Positions 16,600 through 24,988 of a DNA stretch of 64,000 nt are shown in pieces; within the stretch, counting starts at the first letter, position 1; each line of letters starts with the position of its first letter. Under the pieces are notes generated by a model that ran no database searches, was not told the DNA's origin, and was given only the letters and a program-made list of their open reading frames with translations. This DNA comes from Candidatus Binatia bacterium (GTDB taxonomy: Bacteria > Desulfobacterota > Binatia > Bin18), in NCBI GenBank assembly GCA_951812575.1, contig OX638322.1:3662501-3726500 (forward strand), read 5' to 3'. The translations under genes and the position numbers were made by a program.

Positions 16600-17001
16600 T
16601 CACTCTGTCTCTAATTCAACTCGGCTTCCTGCAAGCGATTCATATACGCACGTCTCCAACACCGCTTCGTCCTGATACAATGAACGCTCGCGCGCAACGG
16701 CAAGAATCTCAGTCTGGTCATCTACTATTTTTCCCTGTGCGCTATACATTGCGGCAAGGTGGCTCTGAGCGCCGAATGCCGTACGTTCGAGCCGGGCCTG
16801 TTCTCCAGTTGGCAGTTGTATGGCCAACGCGGAAACTCTCTGTGCTGTCACGTCATCCTGAAGAGCAAAGATATCCCCGAGGTCCCGGCCGTATCGTTCG
16901 GCCCAGACATGATAGCCTGTTGTGGCATCAATAAGCTGCGCGGTAACGCGCAGCTGCTTGCCAGCTTTACGGACACTGCCTTCGAGCAGATAGCGGACGC
17001 C
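16600..17001 (-). pseudogene. remnant of a TolB/FlgO-domain gene (class III cyclase or TPR-protein type)
   Basis: On the minus strand an open frame from 17001 to 16600 reads GVRYLLEGSVRKAG, VTAQLIDATTGYHVWAERY, DIFALQDDVT and GEQARLERT. This is the hallmark block of the TolB-like/FlgO domain between the cyclase or winged-helix domain and TPR repeats in large bacterial regulators. An in-frame TGA (17004-17002) sits just before GVRY, where family members read RELGVRY, and no cyclase, winged-helix or TPR domain remains. The frame ends after about 50 non-matching residues. It is therefore a decayed fragment. A short GTG-started frame at 16851 alone would miss this. Confidence 0.7.
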
Positions 17002-17041
17002 TCAATCACGACGGACATTTTCCGGCCTGTAACTTGGAAGA

Positions 17042-18196
17042 TTAGACGTAGCCAGGCCCCTCAATCACGGGGTGTACACTCAGGAAATCTTCGTCCACTT
17101 CTACTCCTATTCCCGGCTTTTCAAGGGGGAGAACACAGCCCTTGGCATCAAGCCTATACGGTGTAGAGACGAGTTCGTCACGAAATAAATTGTTCTGAGA
17201 AACATCCGCTTCGAAATATCCAGCGTTGTTAATAGCAGCGAGAAAATGGATAGTGGCAGCCATGTTAATCCCGGTCATCGATGTATGTGGGTGGATCGGA
17301 AGCTTCCATGCTGAAGCTAACGCAGCGATGCGCAGAGCCTCAGTCACACCACCTGTCTTTGACAAGTCCGGCTGTAGAATACGAATAGCGCCATCCTCGA
17401 TAAGCCGCACAAACTCAAACCGAGTGTAATGATTCTCCCCCGCGGCAAGCGGTATATGGCCAAAAGTCGCCGCGGTGGCATAGCTCCGGTAGTCGTGGGC
17501 CGCAAAGGGTTCTTCCAACCACCCGACCGCGAGTTCGTCGAACCGCGACATGACCTGACGGACATCTTCAAGGCAATAGCCGGTATTTGCATCAACCAAT
17601 AGGGTGAGGTCAGGGCCAAACGCGGCACGGACAGCTTGGACCCGTTCGAGGTCACGCTGTGGAGTATCTCCGACGCGGAGTTTCACGGCGCTATAGCCCA
17701 ACTCCGTCAGGGCACGCACCTCTTCCACCAGATGTTCCGGCGCTTGATAGCCCAAGGACACCCCCCCTGCATACGCAGGAATTGGCTGGGCCGAGCCGCC
17801 GAGGAGTTTGTACAAGGGCCAGCCTGAGGCCTTCCCGCGAATGTCCCACAACGCCATATCAATGCCGCTCAGGGCTATGGCAGCCCCAGCGCCCAAGCCG
17901 TGACTCTGGAGTTGCATGGTATAGACACGTTCCCACACTCCTGTGGTGTCGAATGCATTCATGCCCAGCACGAGTTGGCGTAAGGTCGTATTCACGACAT
18001 GCGCGACCGTGCCGGGGGCCCGCGCGTGGTGAGACTCACCATAGCCAATCAGTCCATTTTCGGTGTGGACCTTGACCACAACAGCGTCGCGTTTGACAGC
18101 GCGGCCAATACCAAGCTGAACGGTCGCATTCTGGGGTAGAGGAAAAGAGGTCGGGTAGGCTACGATGTCTACAATGCGTTCCATGCTGCGCTCCAT
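17042..18196 (-). CDS. enolase-superfamily enzyme (mandelate racemase/muconate lactonizing)
   Basis: About 384 residues. The capping domain is followed by the barrel with YSAVKLRVGD (catalytic Lys), LLVDANTGY (Asp), GWLEEPF (Glu), PLAAGENHYT (Glu) and LPIHPHTSMTG (His). The three acids bind Mg2+. The His in the seventh strand resembles mandelate-racemase-type enzymes such as sugar-acid dehydratases. The start is uncertain: ATG at 18196, or ATG at 18184, which has GGAG seven bases upstream. It is divergent from the secreted protein gene at 18217. Confidence 0.88.
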   Translation of the reverse strand: MERSMERIVDIVAYPTSFPLPQNATVQLGIGRAVKRDAVVVKVHTENGLIGYGESHHARAPGTVAHVVNTTLRQLVLGMNAFDTTGVWERVYTMQLQSHGLGAGAAIALSGIDMALWDIRGKASGWPLYKLLGGSAQPIPAYAGGVSLGYQAPEHLVEEVRALTELGYSAVKLRVGDTPQRDLERVQAVRAAFGPDLTLLVDANTGYCLEDVRQVMSRFDELAVGWLEEPFAAHDYRSYATAATFGHIPLAAGENHYTRFEFVRLIEDGAIRILQPDLSKTGGVTEALRIAALASAWKLPIHPHTSMTGINMAATIHFLAAINNAGYFEADVSQNNLFRDELVSTPYRLDAKGCVLPLEKPGIGVEVDEDFLSVHPVIEGPGYV

Positions 18197-18216
18197 AGGG
18201 CCCTTGTCACGAAAAG

Positions 18217-18969
18217 ATGGGTGATTATAGGGGCACAAAGAAAACTGACACAAGGCCGAGTATCGGCAATGTCCGACTCCTGCCAGGCCCGGGTATAGCC
18301 CTCTTTCCCTGGGCGAGGGCTAGGGGGAGGGTAATTCGATGGTGCGTCTATTCTGCTTTAGGGACCCTGCTGCTGACTGTGGGGGCAAGCCCGGCGACCG
18401 GCCAGGCAACCAGACTGCCCGGCGACTATTTCCCCCTGTCGGTCGCCAATCGCTGGCAGTACGAGTCGAGCGAGGGCACGCCAACAAGCCCCGTAACCGA
18501 GACCTGGGAGGTGGTCAGCCGAAAGGGGGCGGGCTATGTACTGCGCATCCAGCAGAGTCTCCTGGCCAAGGACGCTCCTGCGGAGTTTGTCTCCGCAGCG
18601 TCCACCGGGGTCGTGAGGCAGCCGAGCGACACCGCGTCCGAAGACGAGCAGCCGCAGTTCATCCTCAAAACGCCACTCACACCAGGGGCAACCTGGAAAA
18701 CGTCGGCCGGACGCTACGAAATCACCGGGCTGAATGCGTTGGCTGCGGTGCCGGCGGGCGTGTTTGAAGATTGTATCGAAGTCACCTTTTGGAGCCGCAA
18801 TGGCCAGGCCAAGGCGGTGACGCTGTACGCTCCTGGTGTTGGCATGGTCCAGCGGGATGAATCCTTTACCATTCTGGGCGGCTTGGGCGGTGAGGCCGGT
18901 CCGCGCCAGGGCCGGGTCAGCCTATGGCTAACTGAATGGCACGTGAAGCCGACCCCAACGGACGAATGA
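18217..18969 (+). CDS. secreted protein of unknown function
   Basis: 250 codons from the only in-frame ATG. A signal-peptide-like segment (RWCVYSALGTLLLTVGASPATGQA) appears only at about residues 41-64, so the true start is probably downstream at a non-standard codon, or the N-terminus has been altered. The mature part opens with DYFPLSVANRWQYE, the P-L-x-x-x-N-x-W-x-Y pattern of many periplasmic or lipid-anchored proteins of unknown role. The 5' end contains a GC-rich segment (18300-18330) resembling the palindromic repeats at 34421 and 45937. I do not recognise its function. Confidence 0.6.
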   Translation: MGDYRGTKKTDTRPSIGNVRLLPGPGIALFPWARARGRVIRWCVYSALGTLLLTVGASPATGQATRLPGDYFPLSVANRWQYESSEGTPTSPVTETWEVVSRKGAGYVLRIQQSLLAKDAPAEFVSAASTGVVRQPSDTASEDEQPQFILKTPLTPGATWKTSAGRYEITGLNALAAVPAGVFEDCIEVTFWSRNGQAKAVTLYAPGVGMVQRDESFTILGGLGGEAGPRQGRVSLWLTEWHVKPTPTDE

Positions 18970-18984
18970 TTGCATCTTTCCTGC

Positions 18985-21174
18985 CTAACGCCGGTGTCTG
19001 CGTCGATAGATGGAAACCAGCATGCCAAGCAGAAGAATCACACCAGGCTCAGCAACAATGGTGATAAGGAATAACTGCCGCGTCTGTTCCGTGGTGAGCA
19101 CCAAGGTGGAAATTTTCTGCTGAATTGTAGCATCCCTGGGGCGTTCGGTAATAAACTCCTCGTCCTGCACCAGCCATTGCACCGTGTTGAGAAAGAGGTC
19201 TCTATTGCCCAGCAAGGACAGCCTGGCATTGCTGGCAAAATCGCTGTCTCCATACACAACCAGGCGGGCACCGGGTTCCGCTGGTTGGTCTCCGCCAGCG
19301 GGTGGCGTGTCCCCGTTCGTTGGCTGGCTTTGGCGTAGCGTTGCCGCCACCGCCAGGGAAATCGGTCCCGGCCGGGCCTTGGTGCCCTCAAAGTCTACCG
19401 CGCCTTCGGGTGAGTCGGCTCCGGCACGAAAGCGAGCCCAGGCGCCCGGTCCGGTGCGGCAGAATGGTTCGGCTGAGAGCACGCTGCTCGGCAATGGGTC
19501 AGCCGGCTCAACCGAACGGGAGAGCGGGAAAATGGTGCCGACCTGGAAGTCTTTTACGATCTCGACTCCGGTATTATACAGCGACACCAGCGGGCTTAGC
19601 GCATCGCCTCCGAAGAGTCTGTTCTGTGGATCATAGACAACATCCTGGTCAAGCTCGACACCGTACTGGGCGAGGAAGGCGGTCAGGTTGGGGGCCGGCA
19701 TGGGGTCAAGCATGAAGAGGAGGCTCCCGCCCGCCGAGAGATAGCGGCCAAGACGCTCAAGCTCGTCCGGTAAGAAGTCTGTCTGCGGGCCGCTGACTAC
19801 GACCAGGGCCGCGTCTTCGGGGATGCGCTCGGCCCGAGCCAGGAAGACGGGCCGGATCACAAAGTTCTCGTTGCGTAAGGCTGAAGCGGCCTCGCTATAG
19901 CCCAACTGCGGCTGACCGTTCTGTGGGTCTTTTTCGCCGTGGCCACCAACAAAATAGATGGTTTTTTGCTCCTGGCGGAGAAACTGAAACAGGGCCTCGG
20001 TGATGGTCTTCTCGCCCGCACCCGGCAGGAGTTTGTGCTGCCCGTCGTATTCGAGGACTGCAGTGCCGTAATGAGTCGCCCCGTACTGCCGGGCAAGCCC
20101 GATGTTCCGGTCCCGGTGCAGAATCCGATACTGGAAGTAGGCGTTCTCCGCGGTAAAGCGCTTGAGCACATCCTCATAGCGTTGATAGGCATCCGGAGAG
20201 CCGCCAAAAAACAGGGTCAGCAGCGCGTCTTTATCCAGGTCGGCCAGCAGGCCTTTGGTCTGCTTTGAGAGGGATAAGGTCTGCGTGGGGGTGAAGTCCC
20301 AGCGCAGATTATTGCGAATAGAGAGCGTTTGGAGACCGACCAGACCGGCCAAAATAAGCAGATCGAGAATCGCCACCGTGACCCACTGCTTTCGGCTTGG
20401 CGTGGCCAGAAACGTCCGCACCGAGGAGAATTCACCCTTGCCACGCCAACGCCGCGCGCGCAGCGCCTGCCAGGTCAGTAACAAAAAGAATGAGAAAAAG
20501 AAGAGAAAAAAGGTGATTTCCTGGCTGTCAATCGCGCCTCGGGCGAAATTGTAAAAGCGATCGAAGAGCGAAATTTGCAGCAGAACCTGAAGCCAGGCTT
20601 CACTCACGGCCTGCTCGTTCCACGTCAGCGACCAGAACAGGACCAGGACGCCGAGGGTTGCCATGGCCGCAATCGCTTGGCTGTCGGTGAGGGCCGATAA
20701 GAGCAGGCCCACGCTGATGAACACCAGGCCAATCAGCAGCAGACCGAGATAGCCGGGTATTAACGCCGGCCAATATACCTCGGGATGCCAGTGCGAGAGG
20801 ACGAAGGGATACACCAGGGTTAATCCCAGAACGACCAACAGCAGGGTGGCGGCCGCCAAGAATTTGCCCAGTAAGACGCTGCTCTCCGGGATCGGGTAGG
20901 TCCATAACAGGTCGAGAGTACCGAGTTTTTTTTCTTCCGCAAACGAGCGCGCGGTGATGGCCGGGACGAGCAGCAGGAGGACATAGCGGAGATCGTGGAA
21001 AAAGAATTCCCACAAGCCACGTGCGAGGTTCTGGCCGCCCCACATCATAAAGAAGCTGATGTCGGTGTAAAAAAAGAAACCGCACAAGGCCAGGGCAACC
21101 GCCACAATGGCATACGCCAGAAACAGGCCAAAGTAAGATCGGAGTTCTTTAACGAAAATTGCGCGGAGAACCAT
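18985..21174 (-). CDS. fused GldF-type ABC permease and GldG-type protein
   Basis: 729 residues. Residues 1-240 form an ABC-2 permease with about six membrane segments and the T-A-R-S-F-A-E-E-K-K-L-G-T-L-D-L-L motif typical of GldF/NosY. After a linker and a helix at about 265-285, residues 286-690 form the GldG/IFT52-like domain (WDFTPTQTLSLSKQT, YFVGGHGEKDPQ, LLFMLDPMPAPNL). A last helix lies near the C-terminus. GldF and GldG are usually separate; here they are one chain. The ATPase gene lies 25 bases upstream. In Bacteroidetes such systems support gliding; elsewhere the role is unknown. Confidence 0.9.
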   Translation of the reverse strand: MVLRAIFVKELRSYFGLFLAYAIVAVALALCGFFFYTDISFFMMWGGQNLARGLWEFFFHDLRYVLLLLVPAITARSFAEEKKLGTLDLLWTYPIPESSVLLGKFLAAATLLLVVLGLTLVYPFVLSHWHPEVYWPALIPGYLGLLLIGLVFISVGLLLSALTDSQAIAAMATLGVLVLFWSLTWNEQAVSEAWLQVLLQISLFDRFYNFARGAIDSQEITFFLFFFSFFLLLTWQALRARRWRGKGEFSSVRTFLATPSRKQWVTVAILDLLILAGLVGLQTLSIRNNLRWDFTPTQTLSLSKQTKGLLADLDKDALLTLFFGGSPDAYQRYEDVLKRFTAENAYFQYRILHRDRNIGLARQYGATHYGTAVLEYDGQHKLLPGAGEKTITEALFQFLRQEQKTIYFVGGHGEKDPQNGQPQLGYSEAASALRNENFVIRPVFLARAERIPEDAALVVVSGPQTDFLPDELERLGRYLSAGGSLLFMLDPMPAPNLTAFLAQYGVELDQDVVYDPQNRLFGGDALSPLVSLYNTGVEIVKDFQVGTIFPLSRSVEPADPLPSSVLSAEPFCRTGPGAWARFRAGADSPEGAVDFEGTKARPGPISLAVAATLRQSQPTNGDTPPAGGDQPAEPGARLVVYGDSDFASNARLSLLGNRDLFLNTVQWLVQDEEFITERPRDATIQQKISTLVLTTEQTRQLFLITIVAEPGVILLLGMLVSIYRRRHRR

Positions 21175-21199
21175 ACGTCGGTCTCATCGATGCCGTTGT

Positions 21200-22141
21200 T
21201 TATGGCTGCGGCTGATCAACCACCCGGTGGAAGATTTCCTCGAGGTCCATCTCTCGGGAGCGGAGTTCAAATAAACGCCAGCCACGTCCGGACACGGCTT
21301 CCACAATGCTGGGCCGGACATCTTCGTGCTGAGCGGCGCGCACCGTATAGGAGGTCACACCACCATTCTCCTGGGAGGTCACCCGGACCTCGTGGACACC
21401 GGGCAGGCTGTGCAGGAGGGTTTCCACTTCGGCTTGCGGGCCCTCAATATGGGCCACAACCTCACTGGCATCGCGCAGCCGGTGCGTCAGATTGTCTGGG
21501 GTATCCAGGGCCAGCAACTGGCCTCTGGCGAGGATCATCACCCGATCACACGTCATACGCACTTCGGGCAAAATATGGGTGGACAACAAGACGGTCCGAT
21601 TCCCGCGCATGCCGCGGATGAGCTGTCGAAACTCGGCGGCCTGCTCAGGGTCGAGGCCGATGGTCGGCTCGTCAAGAATGAGTACGCTGGGATCGTGCAG
21701 CATGGCCTGGGCCAGACCGACACGTTGGCGGTAGCCTTTTGAAAGCGTGCCGATGTAGACGCGGGTCACAGAGCCGAGGTCCAGTTCTTCAATGACCTGG
21801 GATACACGAACCCGCCGGGCCGTGCCGCCCAGCCCTTTGAGCTTGCCCACAAAATCGAGATAGGTGGCCACCTCCATCTCCGGGTAGAGTGAGATGTGCT
21901 CCGGCATATAGCCGAGTTGACGTCTGACGGCCAGAGATTCGCTGAGCACGCTATGGCCGGCAACGCTGGCCGTGCCCGTGGTCGGAGACAGAATACAGGC
22001 CAGAATGCGAATGGTCGTAGACTTGCCCGCTCCGTTCGGACCGAGGAGTCCCACGATCTCTCCGTGGTTAACGGAGAAACTCACATCCGAGATGGCACGA
22101 AACGCTCCGTAGAGTTTCGTCAGACCTGAGGCTTCGATCAT
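21200..22141 (-). CDS. ABC transporter ATPase (GldA-type)
   Basis: 313 residues. Walker A is GPNGAGKSTT, the signature is LSKGYRQRVGLAQAML, and Walker B is VLILDEPTIGLD followed by TVLLSTHILPEV. The C-terminal 80 residues form the DUF4162-like tail common in GldA/NatA-type exporter ATPases. The start at 22141 begins MIEASGLTKLYG; the longer frame to 22222 has no support. It is followed by the GldF-GldG fusion, so the two form a two-gene exporter or extracellular assembly system in the inner membrane. Confidence 0.93.
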   Translation of the reverse strand: MIEASGLTKLYGAFRAISDVSFSVNHGEIVGLLGPNGAGKSTTIRILACILSPTTGTASVAGHSVLSESLAVRRQLGYMPEHISLYPEMEVATYLDFVGKLKGLGGTARRVRVSQVIEELDLGSVTRVYIGTLSKGYRQRVGLAQAMLHDPSVLILDEPTIGLDPEQAAEFRQLIRGMRGNRTVLLSTHILPEVRMTCDRVMILARGQLLALDTPDNLTHRLRDASEVVAHIEGPQAEVETLLHSLPGVHEVRVTSQENGGVTSYTVRAAQHEDVRPSIVEAVSGRGWRLFELRSREMDLEEIFHRVVDQPQP

Positions 22142-22231
22142 GATAGTGCGCTCATTTCCAGTAGACGCAGACAGTATCGTGCCCGATGCGACAGAATCAA
22201 CTCCCTCGTACCCCCACGTCACCCGGAGCGT

Positions 22232-22308
22232 CCTTCGACTTTGCCGTTGGCTACGCTCTGGACAAACGGGGGCCGTTCACCCTGAGCGTAGCGGAGCGAA
22301 GTCGAAGG
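22232..22308. repeat. nested palindromic repeat (REP-like hairpin)
   Basis: Outer arms CCTTCGACTT (22232-22241) and AAGTCGAAGG (22299-22308) enclose inner arms CTACGCTC (22251-22258) and GAGCGTAG (22284-22291), and an innermost AACGG/CCGTT pair at 22265-22277. The whole can fold into one hairpin of about 77 bases. It begins two bases after the stop of the SDR gene at 22311. Elements with CTTCGACTTCGCTCCGCT-like cores are scattered in many bacterial genomes; here it may stop or stabilise the SDR transcript. Confidence 0.65.
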
Positions 22309-22310
22309 GC

Positions 22311-23072
22311 CTAATGCGCACTGTGGCCGCCATCAACCGGAATGACTGCGCCCGTCATAAAGCTGGCCTCATCCGAGGCCAGATAGAGGGCCAGGGAGAC
22401 CACTTCGTGCGAGTTCCCAAAACGCTTGAGCAGATGCGTGTCCGCAATTTGTTGCCACACCGCCTCTTTGTTGTCCATGTCCTTGATGTATTCGCGCGGC
22501 ATGGGGGTATCAATTGCGCCCGGACAGATGGCATTGACCCGAATATTATACGCAGCCAGGTCGACCGCCATACAGCGGGTCAGATTCACCAACCCGCCTT
22601 TGGCCGCCCCATAGGCCGACATCTGAGGATAGCCAAGAATGCCGCCGGCTGATGAGATGTTAATAATCGAGCCGCGCTGTTGTTTCTCCATATGCGCGAC
22701 CACTGCCTGGCTCATCAGAAACGGTCCGGTCAGATCGATCCGAATAATCCGTTCCCATTCCTCTAAGGTCGTCTCCTGAAACGGTTTACCCAAAATAACC
22801 CCGGCGTTGTTATACAAAACATCGATGCGACCAAAGCTTGCAATAGCTTTTTCGACAACCGCCTCGATCCCGTCCGGGTCCGAAGTGTCAGCCTGGACCC
22901 ATTCGACCCGGGCTCCGGCTGAAGGAATATGAGTGGCGGTGTGTTGAATCTCTGGCAGGATATCGCTGATCACCAGGGACGCGCCTTCTTGCGCAAAGGT
23001 CCGGGCGGCCACCGCACCCTGACCGCGCGCGGCTCCGGTAATGATCGCGACTTTTCCATCTAAACGGCCCAT
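22311..23072 (-). CDS. short-chain dehydrogenase/reductase
   Basis: 253 residues. [10 protein letters not shown] is the cofactor loop, SDILPE follows strand two, YNNAG replaces the more usual NNAG context, the serine is in NISSAGG and the catalytic Y-x3-K in SAYGAAKGG. The TGAARGQG loop is shared with the SDR at 9339-10085. AAAGGAG precedes the ATG. It lies downstream of nothing in its own direction and a hairpin follows its stop. Substrate unknown. Confidence 0.92.
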   Translation of the reverse strand: MGRLDGKVAIITGAARGQGAVAARTFAQEGASLVISDILPEIQHTATHIPSAGARVEWVQADTSDPDGIEAVVEKAIASFGRIDVLYNNAGVILGKPFQETTLEEWERIIRIDLTGPFLMSQAVVAHMEKQQRGSIINISSAGGILGYPQMSAYGAAKGGLVNLTRCMAVDLAAYNIRVNAICPGAIDTPMPREYIKDMDNKEAVWQQIADTHLLKRFGNSHEVVSLALYLASDEASFMTGAVIPVDGGHSAH

Positions 23073-23231
23073 GTGTTCACTCCTTTCCGTTTTTCCTCCT
23101 GAGGAGATAGCAGAAACTCACCTTGGGTCCAAATACGGCTTGCTGAGGAGGGGCCGGCTGGCTATGTTGCTCACGACGCGGAGAGACCGTTCTTCATCGG
23201 CAAAAGAACAAGCGCGACACGAGAGGATAGT

Positions 23232-24986
23232 ATGGCAAAGACCGATCCGATTACCTTGGCGGTTGTCCAGGGCATGCTTGAATCAACCCAGCGTGAGATG
23301 ACGCTGACCATCGAGAAAACGTCGCGCTCGTCCGTGTTCAATATTGCGCGCGATTACTCCAACGCCCTGTTTCTCGGCAGCGGCGAGATGATTCTGCAAG
23401 GCCAGGACATCCCTATTCACTTAGGCTCGCTGATGCCGGCCCTGCGGACCGTGGCCGCCTATTTTGGTGACGATATCCATCCGGGGGATGTCTTCTACCA
23501 CAACGATCCGGCCTGGAGCGGCTCCCATATTGTTGACTGCTGCATGTATAAGCCGGTCTTCTACCAGGACGAACTCGTGTTCTGGACGGTCAGCAAAGGC
23601 CATGTCACCGACATCGGCGGCCCCGTGCCCGCCGGCTATAACCCTGAAGCCAAAGAGATTTATGCCGAGGGCCTGCGTATCCCACCGCTGAAAATACGGG
23701 ACCGCGGGGTAGAGCGGCGAGATGTGGTGAATTTTATTCTGACCAATGTCCGCTCCCGCCGGCTCCAAGCCGGCGATATGCGCGCCCAGCTTGCCGCGGT
23801 CACGATTGGCGAGCGCCACCTGATCGGTCTGCTTGAGAAATACGGCAAAGATGTGGTCATGGCCTGTATGGCGCAACTGCTCGATCTGGCCGAACACCAG
23901 ATGCGGGCGTTTATCAGCGCTATTCCTGACGGGACCTATTCCGGTAAATCCGTTCTTGAAGACGCCGGACACGGCTATGGTGATATCGAGATTGCCGCGA
24001 CCGTCGAGATCGCCGGAGACAGCATGGCCGTCTCGCTGTCGAGTCCGCCCCAGATTCCGTATTTTATCAATTCCTATGCGGCCAACTCGCTGTCCGGGGT
24101 CTACCTTGGGGTGATGATGTTCGCCCAACTGCCCCCGCCGTATAACGAGGGCCTGTATCGGCCCATCACGGTTGATGTCGGCCCGGCAGGTACCCTGACC
24201 AACGCCCAGGAACCGGCGCCGCACGCCAACTGTACAACCACCCCGTCAGAGTCGATTACGGATGCCGTGCGCATGGCGCTCGAACAAGCCCTGCCCGAAA
24301 AGGCGGTGGCCTCCTGGGGACATTCAAACGGGCTGAACATTGCCGGGCAGGATTACCGCTCGGGCGAAGAATACGTTTCCATGATCCTGGCCACCATCAT
24401 CAGCGGTGGTGGCGCCTCGCATAAGACGGACGGCTGGCCGGCCGTGGGTCCGCAGTGCTGTTTTGGTGCCCTGACGAGTGGCGATGTTGAAATTCTCGAA
24501 TACCAATATCCGATTATCATTCACCGCTACGGTTTGATGACGGACTCGGGCGGGGCCGGAAAACTGCGCGGCGGCTCTGGTACGCACTGGGAAGTCGAAC
24601 CGCTCCGCGATCCCATGACGGTTGTCATGTTCGGCGAAGGACGGCGCTATCCGGCTCAGGGCGCGCTCGGTGCGGTCTCGAAGCTGCGCGAGCCCAAGGT
24701 GGGACGGGCGCTGTATTACAAGAAAGACGGCCGCGTCGAGGAGATCAAGACCAACCGGATTGCTGAAATCGAGCCGGGCGAACGCTTCGCCAACCAGAAC
24801 CCCGGTGGTGGCGGCGTGGGCGACCCGCATGAACGCGACCGGGACAAGGTACTCGAAGACGTGCGCAACGGCTTCGTGTCCGTCCAGGCCGCCTGGGAGG
24901 AGTACGGCGTCCGGGTCGAGGACGACGCGCAGGGGTCTATGCCTGACGCGGTCAGCGTCCAAGAGAAACTCGCGGCCGGAAAGTAG
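23232..24986 (+). CDS. hyuB: hydantoinase B / 5-oxoprolinase-type subunit
   Basis: 584 residues of the HyuB family. It opens DPITLAVVQGMLESTQREM and has the conserved IHLGSLMPALRTV, GDVFYHNDPAWSGSHIVD and GGGASHKTDGWP blocks, and GKLRGGSGTHWEVEP. HyuB pairs with HyuA to open hydantoin, oxoproline or related lactam rings with ATP, or acts as an acetone-carboxylase-like subunit. GAGAGGATAG precedes the ATG. hyuA starts two bases after its stop, so the two are translated together. Confidence 0.92.
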   Translation: MAKTDPITLAVVQGMLESTQREMTLTIEKTSRSSVFNIARDYSNALFLGSGEMILQGQDIPIHLGSLMPALRTVAAYFGDDIHPGDVFYHNDPAWSGSHIVDCCMYKPVFYQDELVFWTVSKGHVTDIGGPVPAGYNPEAKEIYAEGLRIPPLKIRDRGVERRDVVNFILTNVRSRRLQAGDMRAQLAAVTIGERHLIGLLEKYGKDVVMACMAQLLDLAEHQMRAFISAIPDGTYSGKSVLEDAGHGYGDIEIAATVEIAGDSMAVSLSSPPQIPYFINSYAANSLSGVYLGVMMFAQLPPPYNEGLYRPITVDVGPAGTLTNAQEPAPHANCTTTPSESITDAVRMALEQALPEKAVASWGHSNGLNIAGQDYRSGEEYVSMILATIISGGGASHKTDGWPAVGPQCCFGALTSGDVEILEYQYPIIIHRYGLMTDSGGAGKLRGGSGTHWEVEPLRDPMTVVMFGEGRRYPAQGALGAVSKLREPKVGRALYYKKDGRVEEIKTNRIAEIEPGERFANQNPGGGGVGDPHERDRDKVLEDVRNGFVSVQAAWEEYGVRVEDDAQGSMPDAVSVQEKLAAGK

Positions 24987-24988
24987 CC

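Noticed and set aside
18339..18767. Plus-strand 142-residue frame starting with ATG near the secreted protein gene
   Set aside because: Different frame from the one with a signal peptide and a W-x-Y domain pattern; arginine-rich shadow.
23421..24224. 267-residue minus-strand frame
   Set aside because: Antisense to hyuB; histidine- and glycine-rich shadow without domains.
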